DNA from: Macquaria australasica
Taxonomy: Eukaryota; Chordata; Actinopteri; Centrarchiformes; Percichthyidae
Direction: 5' to 3'
DNA: 64,000 nt
NCBI GenBank assembly: GCA_005408345.1
Contig: SEMN01000456.1
Coordinates: 62,001 to 126,000 of the forward strand
Shown: piece after piece, positions 34,552 through 44,152 of the stretch
Layout: every line of letters begins with the position of its first letter
Position numbering within the stretch: position 1 is the stretch's first letter
Position numbers and translations under genes: made by a program
Notes under the pieces: model-generated
Database searches by the model: none
Told to the model about the DNA's origin: nothing
Seen by the model: only the letters and a program-made list of their open reading frames with translations

Positions 34552-35081
34552 TTTAGTGTCTTCCCAAAACACACAGTTAAACCACCAGAAAAGAAGCCTC
34601 GAAGACGTGTTCAGCATAAATTCTCCTTTACTGGATGGTGAAAACTGAAAAACATACATTACATTACGTTAACAAATGGCTAATAAATGCGCAAAAATAA
34701 AGTGCACTCATCCTAGCAAACTTAATATTTTCGGCAAATTAACGCTATAATATGTGACTGAACAGATAAACAAAACAATATGCACACTTACGGCATTGCC
34801 TTATTAACATTTCAGGAAGGACGGCAGCTACAGATGTTTACGCATTTCCATGCTAGCGCTTCTCACGTAGCCCGTTTTCTCCGCGAGCAAAACCGGAAGT
34901 GTCAGTATAAAACCGGATGTTGATTTTAGCGATATTTTTTAACTTTAATTACAAAAGAAAACATGAATTAATTATCTAAACGACTACGAAATGATTATTT
35001 AACTCGTTGGAATATTTTTATACAATTTTGAAATTGTCCATGAATTACTTATTACAACTACAAGTGCCTAAAGGCATCACA
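34552..35081 (-). repeat. 3' LTR of the BEL element
   Basis: 530 bp. In element sense it starts TGTGATGCC and ends GACACTAAA, so the 5' TG is usual but the end is not CA. A TATAAAAATA box-like string lies on the minus strand at 35013-35022. The purine tract precedes it at 35082-35091. Confidence 0.92.
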
Positions 35082-35091
35082 CTCCCCGCCT
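35082..35091 (-). other. Polypurine tract
   Basis: On the minus strand AGGCGGGGAG sits directly before the 3' LTR. In this family such a tract primes plus-strand DNA synthesis. One pyrimidine interrupts it. Confidence 0.75.
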
Positions 35092-35135
35092 GGCCTATAA
35101 GGGCCACTATGAACTCCTACTAAACCTTGAAAGAA

Positions 35136-38100
35136 TCAGTCCTCAGGTAGTAGGAGAATGACTTCTGCAACTGGTCGCATAAAAGTCTTTATATTCCCTT
35201 GATCACTGGTCTTCACCTCGATTTTCCTCACACAACTGTCCTTACCAGGGAATGTTGCTGTGACCCGAGCCATGGGCCAACTGTTGCGTGTGACCTGCTT
35301 ATCCTTGAGCAAAACGAGGTCACCGACTTGCAGGTTTCTTCGAGATACAGTCCATTTTTGTCTCTTTTGTAGTGAGGGCAGGTATTCTCGCCTCCAACGC
35401 GTCCAAAACTGGTTAGCAAGAGCCTGAACTTGTCTCCATTGCTTGGTGTATAGGTCTTTGTCGAGAAAAGTCCCAGGAGGTGGTTGAAGGCACGATTTCT
35501 GCGTGAGGAGCATTGAGGGGGAGAGGATGAAAGGGTTCTCTGGATCAGAAGACACTGGGAGAAGCGGCCTTGCATTCATAATGGCTGTAACTTCAGCCAT
35601 GAGTGTGCACAACACTTCGTGAGTTAGTTGTACCTTACTTTGAAGGAGCATTGAATCCAGAATTCTCCGAGCAATGCCGATCATGCGCTCCCAGGAGCCT
35701 CCCATGTGGGAAGCATGAGGCGGGTTGAATTCCCAGCTGCAACCTTGGTCTTTTAGATACTGTTGCATGGTCCTGTCCATTCCTAACTCCTTGGATGCCC
35801 CTATGAAGTTGGTACCTCGATCAGATAAAAGTCTTTTGGCAGGGCCTCTTAGAGCAAAGAAGCGTCTTAGGGCGTTTATGCAGCTGGATGTATCTAGAGA
35901 CTCGATCACCTCGACATGCACAGCTCTCGAACTCATGCAACTAAACATGATGGCCCAGCGCTTAGTTTGGGCTTGTCCGCCTCTAGTTCGCCTGGTAGTT
36001 ACTGTCCAAGGGCCAAAAACATCAAGGCCAACGTGGGTAAAAGGAGGACACATTTTAAGCCGTTCAGGAGGTAGATCTGCCATGCGTTGTTCCTCCTGTT
36101 TTCCTCGTAGTTTACGGCAAATTATGCATTTGTGAATTACTGAGTTAACAAGTCTTTTGCCCCCTAAAAGCCAAAGCCCTGCAGCTCTGATTGCTCCTTC
36201 GGTCAGATGACGACCCTGATGTTTCACCTGCTCGTGGTAGTGACGAGTGAGCAGCAGAGAGACGTGAGAGTCTTTGGGAATGATTATTGGGCTCTTTTCA
36301 AAGTTCTCAAACTCGGAGTATTTGAGTCGCCCTCCTACCACGATAAGGCCGTTGTCCAGAACTGGGCTGAGTTTTTGCAGGGAGCTTTGCTTGGGGATTG
36401 GTTTACCAGCTTGAAGAAGAGACAATTCTTTACCAAAGGTTGCTCGTTGTGTCTCATTGAGAATGACATTCTTTGCTTGAGTCATCTCGTCTGGTGTTCG
36501 AGGTAAGTGACATTTGTGCCACCCTTTGCATTCACTGTTTGGATTAGTCCCATTGAACGATCTTGCGATGTGGATAAGGAACGCTACTGCTCTGACCAGG
36601 GACTTGAAGGTGGAGAAGCGTTCAAAACGTTTGCAAATGAGTACTTGGAGGTTAGTGGCAAAGATTTTAACTTGTGGTCTTATTTCACAGTCTTTGTCTG
36701 GTTCAATCAACTCAAACTTTCCACTTACTTGATTTGTCTCAACTGTCGAACGATGAATTGAGGATGGTCCGGCAAACCAAGTTGTTTTTGCCAGTTGAGA
36801 TGGTGTCAGTGATCGCGATGCATGATCTGCAGGGTTTTCCTCCGTGCGCACATAATGCCACTGTTCCGGCTTGGAGGACTGGCGAATGCGCTGCACTCTG
36901 TTGTGGACATATGTGTAGAATCTTTTTGACTCATTACAGATGTAGCCTAGGACTACCTTACTGTCTGTGTAAAAGTGGACTGCATCCAGCTGTAGGTCTA
37001 ACTCATCCTGAATTAGATCAGCCATCTCGACTGCCAAGACGGCGGCGCACAGTTCGAGCCTTGGTATGGTAGGTTCTGACTGAGGAGCTAGTCTTGCTTT
37101 GCCCATAATGAATCCTACCTCAACTTTATCATCTGGCTGGACAGCTTTCAGGTACCCCACAGCACCTATCGCTTTGGTTGAAGCATCAGAGAATAGATGC
37201 AGTTCTTTGCATCTTGCTTGACTGAGAGAGGTAGATGTGTAAGTTCTTGGGACATGAAGTTCTTTTAGATCTTTGAGGGAATCTCTCCAAGTTTCCCATT
37301 TGCTTTGCTTGTCCTCCGGAAGCGGTGTGTCCCATTCCGACTGTTCTGATGTGAGTTCTCTGAGTAGAGCTCTTCCTTGGATAGTGACAGGAGCCAATAG
37401 ACCTAGAGGATCGAACACACTGTTAACAGAGGACAAAACACCACGACGTGTGAACGGTTTGTTTGTGGCGGCTACTGAGAAAGTGAATGTGTCTGTCATT
37501 GTTTCCCAGATGAGACCTAGGCTTCGTTGTGACTGAGTTTCTTCGCCACCAAGATGTAGGTCTTTAACGACTGCTGCACAATCTTTAGGGCAAAAGGCCT
37601 GCGTGACTGCTTGGGAGTTGGAAGCAAACTTGTGCAGGCGCAGATTGGACTCAGCAAGAGAGGCTTGTGTTCTTTGGAGCAAGTCGATTGCTTCAGCTGG
37701 AGAAGGTACAGAGATCAAGCCGTCGTCGACGTAAAAATGCCTGTCCACAAACTTGACTGTGTCTGCACCATGATCCTTTGCTCCTGCCTGTATGGCCTTG
37801 CGCAGTCCATAAACAGCAACAGCAGGAGAGGGTGAATTTCCGAATACATGGACCTTCATTCGATATTCAATGACCTCCTTGTTTACATCGTTGTCCTTAT
37901 GCCACAGAAAACGTAAGTAGTTGCGGTGGTCCTCACGCACCATAAAACAATGGAACATTTGCTGTATGTCGGCCATAATTGCGACAGTCTCTTTCCTGAA
38001 ACGAAGAAGGACCCCAATCAGGCTGTTGTTTAGATCAGGGCCAGAGAGGAGGACATTGTTGAGGGAAACGCCAGAATACTGGGCACTGGAATCAAACACG

Positions 38101-40835
38101 ACCCTGATTTTGTTGGGCTTTTGTGGGTGATAAACCCCAAATGTCGGAAGATACCAGCACTCCTCTCCCTGTTTTAGGGGGGGTGCCACTTCAGCATGGC
38201 CATTGGAGAAAATGCCTTCCATGAACTCGACATATTGCTCTTGCATTTGAGGTTTTCTCTGTAAGTTTCGTTTGAGAGATGAAAACCGATTGACTGCAAG
38301 TTCTCTGTTGTATGGCAATGGCTGGCGGGGTTCCTTGAAGGGAAGTGGAGCAACCCAACTATTGTCGTCATCTCTGTACATTCCTTTGCCCATAATCTCT
38401 AAGAAGAGAGTGTCCTCGATAGAGGGAGCTGGCTTGTTATCGTTTTCTGTACAACTGAATACTGTTTGTCCCAGAGTTCGTTCAGGCGCTTTACTCTGTC
38501 CTTTTGTGTGTGACATTTCTGTGAGTTGCAGAAAGTTGTCACAGCGTTCACAAACTGTAGGGCGGCCATTTTCGAGGATGATTGTCTTGAACGTGCTGAC
38601 TGTGGGTTTGTGAACATTACCTAGGCACACCTCTCCAACTACTACCCACCCTAAATCTAAGCGTTGGGCAAAGGGAGCATGATGAGGGCCATTGACTTGT
38701 TCCCTGACCTTGTGTGCACGTAAAACATCTCGACCTAATAGCAGAAGTATTTCAGCCTTTGAGTCCAGCTCCGGAATGAACTTGGCTATGGGTCGAAGGT
38801 GGGGCTGGTGCAGTACAGCGCTTGGAGTGGGAATTTCGCTCCTATTGTTAGGAATGTCTTGGCATTCAATCAGTGGGGGTAATGGAATTACTACTGACCC
38901 GTCTAGCGACTCAATCTGAAAACCTTCAGCCATTTTACCCCATGTTTCAACAAGACCAGAGCATGTTCTTAGATTGTAGCAGAAAGGCTCGGTTTTAATA
39001 TCAAAAAGTTCAAAGAACTCAGGCCTAGCTAAGGAACGGTTACTCTGGTCGTCCATGATTACATAAGCTTTAACGGCGCTGCCCTTTTGACCCTTTGGGT
39101 ACACCCAGGTAAGACATATCTTGGAACATGAACGACCCCACTGACCTGGACCACACACTCCAGTACAGCTTGAAGTTACCTGAACATTGTCGGGTTGATT
39201 TTCTCCCTCCCCGCCATCCCTTTCTGCCGGTGGAGGAGCCTTGTTCATCTGAGGTGGAGGACCAGGATGCATGACTGAGTCGTGATTTGTACTGTCACAT
39301 TCAGTGCACTTTACTGTAGATCTACAGTCCTTAGCAAGATGCGTGTCTGAGGAGCAACATTTGAAGCATATTCCTTTCTCTTTGAGGAAGGCCTTTCTTT
39401 CATCCAGTAGTTTGTTCCTGAATGTCCTGCATTTCTTGAGTGGGTGTGGTTTATTGTGCAGCGGGCAGTTCTTATTAATGTCTTTGTTGAGAGTTGAAAT
39501 CATCGTTTTGTGCACAGCGATTGGTTTGGCTGAGTTAAAGCTCTTTAAGTTGGGTCTTTCTGGTTTAATGTGCATTTGACTGTTTTGTTGGGCGAAACTT
39601 GGATCATTGCGTTTCTTTGCCTCTTTGCATATGAACTTACAGAAGTATTTGAAAGGTGGGAAACAGCCATTATTTTCTTCCTTGTAGCTGCAGCCTTGAG
39701 ACATCCACTTTTCTTGGAGTGCATACGGGAGTTTGTCTACAATTGGACCTATTCCCCGAGAAGTGTCCAGATATGACAGGCCGGGGAGATATCCGTCCTC
39801 CTTGGCGCCTTGGATCTCTTGGAGTAGATCTCCTAGTTCACGCAGTTCGACTTTGTCCTTTATTGTTAATCTGGCAAAATTGTCCAATCTCTGGAAGAGT
39901 GATTTTTCAATTATTTCAGGAGCTGCGTAACACTCATGAAGTCTCTCCCATGCTTTCTGTAGAGCTAATGTGGGGTCAGTGACATGCACTGAACGTATGC
40001 GTTTCACTTGGTTACTTGACTCCTTTCCCAGCCATTTTGTCATGAGATCTAACTCTTGAGTTGGTGTGAGGTGGACCTCAGCTATAGCGCCATTGAAGGA
40101 GGAGTACCACGCTCTGAAGTTCTCTGGCCTATCATCGTATTGGTAGAGGCCTGAAGTGACTAAGTCTCGACGTGCCATATATTGGGCAAATGACTCAGCT
40201 GGGTGTGATGTGCTAGCTGGAGTATGAGGATTATGAGGCATGAATGGAGTTGCTAGTGGGCTGAGAGTGTTCTGTGTTTGCTCTACTTTTAGTTTTGTCT
40301 CTACCTTAATTGGGCCAGGTGTGGTTAGAATAGGCAAAGCTGTCTGCTTAAAAGTGGACTTTGGCCTAATACTAATAGGCGGTGGCTCTGTGTCCTCATC
40401 AGGTGGGTCCCATGTTACAAACGAGTTGTCTGAAACCACATTTAGACCCGAGGGAGCTGGGACTTGAGGGGAACGTGGAGGTTGAAAGTTCATTTGTGAT
40501 TGCACGTAGTAATTTGTTCTTTCTCTCTTTACTCTGCCTAGTACAGAATTTGTGTTCTCCTGTCCATCTTGTATTGCCTCTGCTTCTTCTAGCACTTCAG
40601 CCTCTGCTTCTGCAGCATGAGCTTCTCTTTGTAATGTTAGCACTTCTAGCTCTGCATCAATTTTCAATTTTTCTAGTTCACTTTTTGCTTTTTCCACTCT
40701 TAGCTCAGCTTCTTTACTTGCATAGGATGCTCTCACCTTGGCTGCCTCTGCTTTAGCTCGAGCACGGGCAGCACTCTTTGCGGATGAGGATATGGTGCTA
40801 GGTGCACTTGTAGCAGATCTGTTGCTTGCTGCCAT
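35136..40835 (-). CDS. Gag-Pol polyprotein of BEL/Pao retrotransposon
   Basis: One 1,899-residue frame from ATG (37 bp after the 5' LTR) to TGA, without stops or frameshifts. Residues 20-105 are Lys/Glu/Ala-rich, probably a coiled coil. About 205-380 is a DUF1759-type Gag domain. Zinc-binding clusters lie at C457-C469 and C490-H523 (C490-x2-C493-x5-H499-x4-C504, then C510-x2-C513-x4-H518-x4-H523). The protease (DUF1758-like) has D595-D596-Q-S-N in place of D-S/T-G. Reverse transcriptase: D956 and YVDD at 1035-1038. RNase H: D1217, E1261, D1291, D1337. Integrase: H1534, H1539, C1570, C1573 finger and D1605, D1672, E1716 catalytic triad. The C-terminus (about 1790-1895) is DUF5641-like. All catalytic positions I could check are present. 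The product would be cut by its own protease to build particles, copy RNA to DNA and integrate it. Only the protease motif is unusual. Confidence 0.93.
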   Translation of the reverse strand: MAASNRSATSAPSTISSSAKSAARARAKAEAAKVRASYASKEAELRVEKAKSELEKLKIDAELEVLTLQREAHAAEAEAEVLEEAEAIQDGQENTNSVLGRVKRERTNYYVQSQMNFQPPRSPQVPAPSGLNVVSDNSFVTWDPPDEDTEPPPISIRPKSTFKQTALPILTTPGPIKVETKLKVEQTQNTLSPLATPFMPHNPHTPASTSHPAESFAQYMARRDLVTSGLYQYDDRPENFRAWYSSFNGAIAEVHLTPTQELDLMTKWLGKESSNQVKRIRSVHVTDPTLALQKAWERLHECYAAPEIIEKSLFQRLDNFARLTIKDKVELRELGDLLQEIQGAKEDGYLPGLSYLDTSRGIGPIVDKLPYALQEKWMSQGCSYKEENNGCFPPFKYFCKFICKEAKKRNDPSFAQQNSQMHIKPERPNLKSFNSAKPIAVHKTMISTLNKDINKNCPLHNKPHPLKKCRTFRNKLLDERKAFLKEKGICFKCCSSDTHLAKDCRSTVKCTECDSTNHDSVMHPGPPPQMNKAPPPAERDGGEGENQPDNVQVTSSCTGVCGPGQWGRSCSKICLTWVYPKGQKGSAVKAYVIMDDQSNRSLARPEFFELFDIKTEPFCYNLRTCSGLVETWGKMAEGFQIESLDGSVVIPLPPLIECQDIPNNRSEIPTPSAVLHQPHLRPIAKFIPELDSKAEILLLLGRDVLRAHKVREQVNGPHHAPFAQRLDLGWVVVGEVCLGNVHKPTVSTFKTIILENGRPTVCERCDNFLQLTEMSHTKGQSKAPERTLGQTVFSCTENDNKPAPSIEDTLFLEIMGKGMYRDDDNSWVAPLPFKEPRQPLPYNRELAVNRFSSLKRNLQRKPQMQEQYVEFMEGIFSNGHAEVAPPLKQGEECWYLPTFGVYHPQKPNKIRVVFDSSAQYSGVSLNNVLLSGPDLNNSLIGVLLRFRKETVAIMADIQQMFHCFMVREDHRNYLRFLWHKDNDVNKEVIEYRMKVHVFGNSPSPAVAVYGLRKAIQAGAKDHGADTVKFVDRHFYVDDGLISVPSPAEAIDLLQRTQASLAESNLRLHKFASNSQAVTQAFCPKDCAAVVKDLHLGGEETQSQRSLGLIWETMTDTFTFSVAATNKPFTRRGVLSSVNSVFDPLGLLAPVTIQGRALLRELTSEQSEWDTPLPEDKQSKWETWRDSLKDLKELHVPRTYTSTSLSQARCKELHLFSDASTKAIGAVGYLKAVQPDDKVEVGFIMGKARLAPQSEPTIPRLELCAAVLAVEMADLIQDELDLQLDAVHFYTDSKVVLGYICNESKRFYTYVHNRVQRIRQSSKPEQWHYVRTEENPADHASRSLTPSQLAKTTWFAGPSSIHRSTVETNQVSGKFELIEPDKDCEIRPQVKIFATNLQVLICKRFERFSTFKSLVRAVAFLIHIARSFNGTNPNSECKGWHKCHLPRTPDEMTQAKNVILNETQRATFGKELSLLQAGKPIPKQSSLQKLSPVLDNGLIVVGGRLKYSEFENFEKSPIIIPKDSHVSLLLTRHYHEQVKHQGRHLTEGAIRAAGLWLLGGKRLVNSVIHKCIICRKLRGKQEEQRMADLPPERLKMCPPFTHVGLDVFGPWTVTTRRTRGGQAQTKRWAIMFSCMSSRAVHVEVIESLDTSSCINALRRFFALRGPAKRLLSDRGTNFIGASKELGMDRTMQQYLKDQGCSWEFNPPHASHMGGSWERMIGIARRILDSMLLQSKVQLTHEVLCTLMAEVTAIMNARPLLPVSSDPENPFILSPSMLLTQKSCLQPPPGTFLDKDLYTKQWRQVQALANQFWTRWRREYLPSLQKRQKWTVSRRNLQVGDLVLLKDKQVTRNSWPMARVTATFPGKDSCVRKIEVKTSDQGNIKTFMRPVAEVILLLPED

Positions 40836-40872
40836 TTTGACCTCGATGAAACATCGGATGGTGCCTTTTCAC
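40836..40872 (-). promoter_or_regulatory. Short leader with hairpin; expected primer-binding region
   Basis: Only 37 bp separate the 5' LTR from the start codon. It begins GTGAAAAGGCACC in element sense, without the TGG that normally starts a tRNA primer-binding site. A 13-nt stem-loop CGATG-AAA-CATCG occupies 40844-40856. The first TGG is the one overlapping the start codon (ATGGCAGC). How the element is primed is unclear. Confidence 0.6.
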
Positions 40873-41402
40873 TTTAGTGTCTTCCCAAAACACACAGTTA
40901 AACCACCAGAAAAGAAGCCTCGAAGACGTGTTCAGCATAAATTCTCCTTTACTGGATGGTGAAAACTGAAAAACATACATTACATTACGTTAACAAATGG
41001 CTAATAAATGCGCAAAAATAAAGTGCACTCATCCTAGCAAACTTAATATTTTCGGCAAATTAACGCTATAATATGTGACTGAACAGATAAACAAAACAAT
41101 ATGCACACTTACGGCATTGCCTTATTAACATTTCAGGAAGGACGGCAGCTACAGATGTTTACGCATTTCCATGCTAGCGCTTCTCACGTAGCCCGTTTTC
41201 TCCGCGAGCAAAACCGGAAGTGTCAGTATAAAACCGGATGTTGATTTTAGCGATATTTTTTAACTTTAATTACAAAAGAAAACATGAATTAATTATCTAA
41301 ACGACTACGAAATGATTATTTAACTCGTTGGAATATTTTTATACAATTTTGAAATTGTCCATGAATTACTTATTACAACTACAAGTGCCTAAAGGCATCA
41401 CA
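40873..41402 (-). repeat. 5' LTR of the BEL element
   Basis: 530 bp, identical by eye to 34552-35081 (offset 6,321). It would drive transcription toward lower coordinates. The TATAAAAATA string lies at 41334-41343. Confidence 0.92.
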
Positions 41403-41407
41403 ATGAC
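41403..41407. repeat. Right target-site duplication (ATGAC)
   Basis: Exact match to 34547-34551; it fixes the outer boundary of the element. Confidence 0.88.
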
Positions 41408-42623
41408 AATTTGCCAATTACACTTAATAAATGTTTTTGTTTTCTTAGAGTTTACCACCATCTACATATGATTTGGTTTATTTTCATTTCCGTCAGTTTC
41501 CTTTGCATTATGGGAGAATAGCAACAAGTCCTCGACAGAATAGGTTGTTTGCCAAAGACTCCCAGAATGACATATATAGACCGTATGTTTGAAGTTAAAA
41601 TAAGTCAGCGTTGACTTTTAGTTTCACACGTTGGGCACGAACAGCGGCCTCCTGGGTGAAAGTCCTGTGTTGTCACTCCTTATAGGTCGCCGCTTAACAA
41701 TAAACGTAAATACAGGTCGCAATAAGCTGCTTGCACAGATGACCTGTAAGGTTGTATTTTTGGGGAGAATAGTTAATTTTAACAACACACTCAAAAATCA
41801 AGGGTTTTAACATTACATGTATTTAGCTGATGCTTTTATCTAAAGGACTTACAATAGGTGCATTTCAATCAAGTGGATACAACCCAAAAACTGCAAAAAT
41901 CATGCAAGTACATCAACTTCAAGAACTCCTTCAACATTTAGAAACAATAAGAGATAAAGAGTAAAGATAAAGAGCATCTGCTCAAACCGGTGATCTCTGG
42001 TCTTATACTCATGCCTCTATAGCCTGTGGCCTCTCATGACCTGCAGTTTTGTGGAAATTAATGGGGGAAAATAATTCTTACTTTACTTTGGTTGTGTTAA
42101 TTATCAAACATTAAGCTGTTGGATCATTTAAGAAGATAGGAACTAGTCCAAAGCTTATTCTATATTTCTGTAAATACTCTTTTCTTTTCACAACTTTCAC
42201 AAGGTGAATATACGAGAAAGTGTGTGGTGTTTGTGGAGTCTTCTTCAGAGAGATGAACACTCACAGTGGAGAGGTAGTTTTCTCTTTTGTACTGAGGCCA
42301 ACACAAGCAGTTTCTGACACTGTTCTCATTGGCACCGCGGGCCTATAGGGGTCAACATGGTGTGTGTTTGTGTGTGGCAGTTTGGGGTCAGTGCCACGGA
42401 AACCTGGGATTGAGAGATGGTTGGCTTAACCCCTCACCTCCAACACACACACACACACTCACACGGACATGTGAACATCAGTGCAGTCTAATCGGCGGGC
42501 CCCTGGTGATTTGTCCTCTCAGCTTGAAGCCCTGTCATCCCTCCCTGCTCTCCTCACAATTACAGCCCTGAACTGAACTAGAAAATCTGCTCCAATCTAG
42601 CAATTAGTCCTGAGGCCACTGGC
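41408..42623. other. Non-coding DNA with a dispersed-repeat scrap
   Basis: At 41812-41866, TTACATGTATTTAGCTGATG, CTTTTATCTAAAGGACTTAC and AATAGGTGCATTTCA is a common fish repeat block from memory. CA run at 42442-42463. No gene. Confidence 0.5.
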
Positions 42624-42670
<47 letters not shown>

Positions 42671-42698
42671 CTCTCTCTCTCTCTCTGTGTGTGTGTGT
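42624..42698. repeat. Compound TG/CT microsatellite
   Basis: (GT)n at 42624-42663, then CTCTCT and GTGTGT runs to 42698. Confidence 0.9.
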
Positions 42699-43540
42699 GC
42701 TCTTTGTGTTCCAATCCTTGTGAGAACCAAACAGGAAGTCTCAAGTTGGTGAAAGCCAAATAGTGATTTTGTTTGTGTTTCTGAGACATCAATATGTCAA
42801 TTTCATATTCTTACCGTCTTGTGGTTATTGTAAACATATTAGTCCACAGTGGAGATGACTGTTCGCCTCACACCAATGATAGATTTTCTCAAAATTAAGA
42901 CCGCTTCCATCCTCAGCCCCTTTAGAGGATGCTGCAGCTTATTGCTCTCCTTCTATGCGTCGTCATGTCTTTCAGAAACATTACCAGAAACTTTAACTTA
43001 AGCTGCATTTACACTTGAAGAACCGCACCAACTTTCTGTTTTGTGCTGTCAAGCAATACAGGAGATTTCATGCCAAACTGAGAAAGACTGAGGCTGATGA
43101 GGCCCAAGTGGAGTTTTTGTTCCTTTGTCTTATACATATAATATTTAAACATCAATATATACTATTCTTAACTTAATTATTGTAAGCAAAGATGCTGTTG
43201 CAACTTGTCTCAGTTTGAATTTAGTGAAGAGGACAAAGATTTTGCTCTTTTCATGAGTGCTCACGTTTGTTTATGGAAATTGTACTTATGTCTCCAAAGT
43301 AACTTATTGATATACAAATTTGAAATGGGACACTGAGCGCCTTTAACCCTTCAACCCTCTGGATGCAAACTGCATCAAAAAACATTCATAAAAAGTAGTT
43401 ATTTAATGATTTTTCTTCATATAAAGTACTCAAGAACATGCATAGTACCACTCACATGCCAAATGATGGCATTCCTGAGTAGCCTAACTTATCCTCATTA
43501 TAACAACATATGACTTGTCTGTAGTGACCATGCCATAAGC
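42699..43540. other. Non-coding DNA, nothing recognised
   Basis: AT-rich; no frames of note. Confidence 0.5.
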
Positions 43541-44100
43541 CTATAAATAAAAGAGAGTGAAAGACGGCCTCGGGTTCAATAGGTTTAAAGTAATCAAATG
43601 GAGAGTCCTTACAAGTGTGGCAAATCCAAATGAAAGTGTGAGTGTGTGGGGATGAGAGGATGAAGTGGACAGGGGAGGAGAGGAGTGCAGCGTGGTCAGG
43701 ACGGGGTGCGGTGCGGGGGGAGGAGGGCAGGTTTTCATGGCCAGGGGGAAGGCAGGCCTGACTGGGCAGCGACAGAGACGCTTAGTGCTGCCTGGCTTCC
43801 TCCTAAAGACTCGGCCTCCTTTTCCCCCCCGCACATCTCGCTCCTGTGTCTCCTCTCTCTCCTCCGCCACCACTCTCTCCTTCACTTCCCTCTCTCCTCC
43901 TTTTGTCTCTTCCCTCCTTCACCCTCCAGTTCCTCCCGCTCGCTCTCTTTTTCTTGCTCCATTCCTCTCACTTCCTTAGTCCCCCCACCCCACCCTCCAC
44001 GTCTGGGCCATTACAGACACTCAGCAGCGGGCTGAGAGGCGGGGGTGGGTGGCTGCGGTGGTGGGATGGGGAGATTGAGGGGGGACAAAAGCCCTGAGAT
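43541..44100. repeat. GC-rich tract, G-rich then pyrimidine-rich
   Basis: G-runs at 43670-43760 (GGGGTGCGGTGCGGGGGGAG) give way to C/T-rich DNA to about 44000 and G-rich DNA again to 44100. Several overlapping frames on both strands are produced by composition. A CpG island with a hidden exon cannot be excluded, but no splice-flanked exon was seen. Confidence 0.45.
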
Positions 44101-44132
44101 GCAGCGGTCCGACGAGAGTGGCTGGCTTTGAA

Positions 44133-44152
44133 AAGAAGCCGGACGGCTTCTT
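44133..44152. other. Perfect 8-bp-arm inverted repeat
   Basis: AAGAAGCC-GGAC-GGCTTCTT. Lies in a mixed-composition block (44095-44260) that may be regulatory. Confidence 0.8.

Larger units (their letters stand above)
34552..41402 (-). mobile_element. Full-length BEL/Pao LTR retrotransposon
   Basis: A 6,851-bp element on the minus strand with two 530-bp LTRs that are identical in my base-by-base reading. It has a 5-bp target duplication, a purine tract next to the 3' LTR and a single long Gag-Pol frame. Domain order protease, reverse transcriptase, RNase H, integrase with H2C2 finger and DUF5641 places it in BEL/Pao rather than Gypsy or Copia. No envelope-like frame follows. Identical LTRs and an unbroken frame imply very recent insertion. 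It replicates through RNA in a virus-like particle (family knowledge). Confidence 0.93.

Noticed and set aside
34910..34918. TATAAAA on the plus strand of the LTR as its promoter
   Set aside because: Wrong strand for the element; the minus-strand TATAAAAATA at 35013-35022 is the better candidate, though unproven.
35228..35575. 115-codon minus-strand frame inside the BEL element
   Set aside because: Out-of-frame overlap with the Gag-Pol coding sequence, not an env or accessory gene.
35725..40962. Plus-strand frames inside the BEL element
   Set aside because: Antisense shadows of the Gag-Pol frame.
43541..44035. Arg-rich or Pro/Ser-rich coding exon in the GC-rich tract
   Set aside because: Overlapping open frames on both strands and in several phases reflect composition; no exon borders or motifs.
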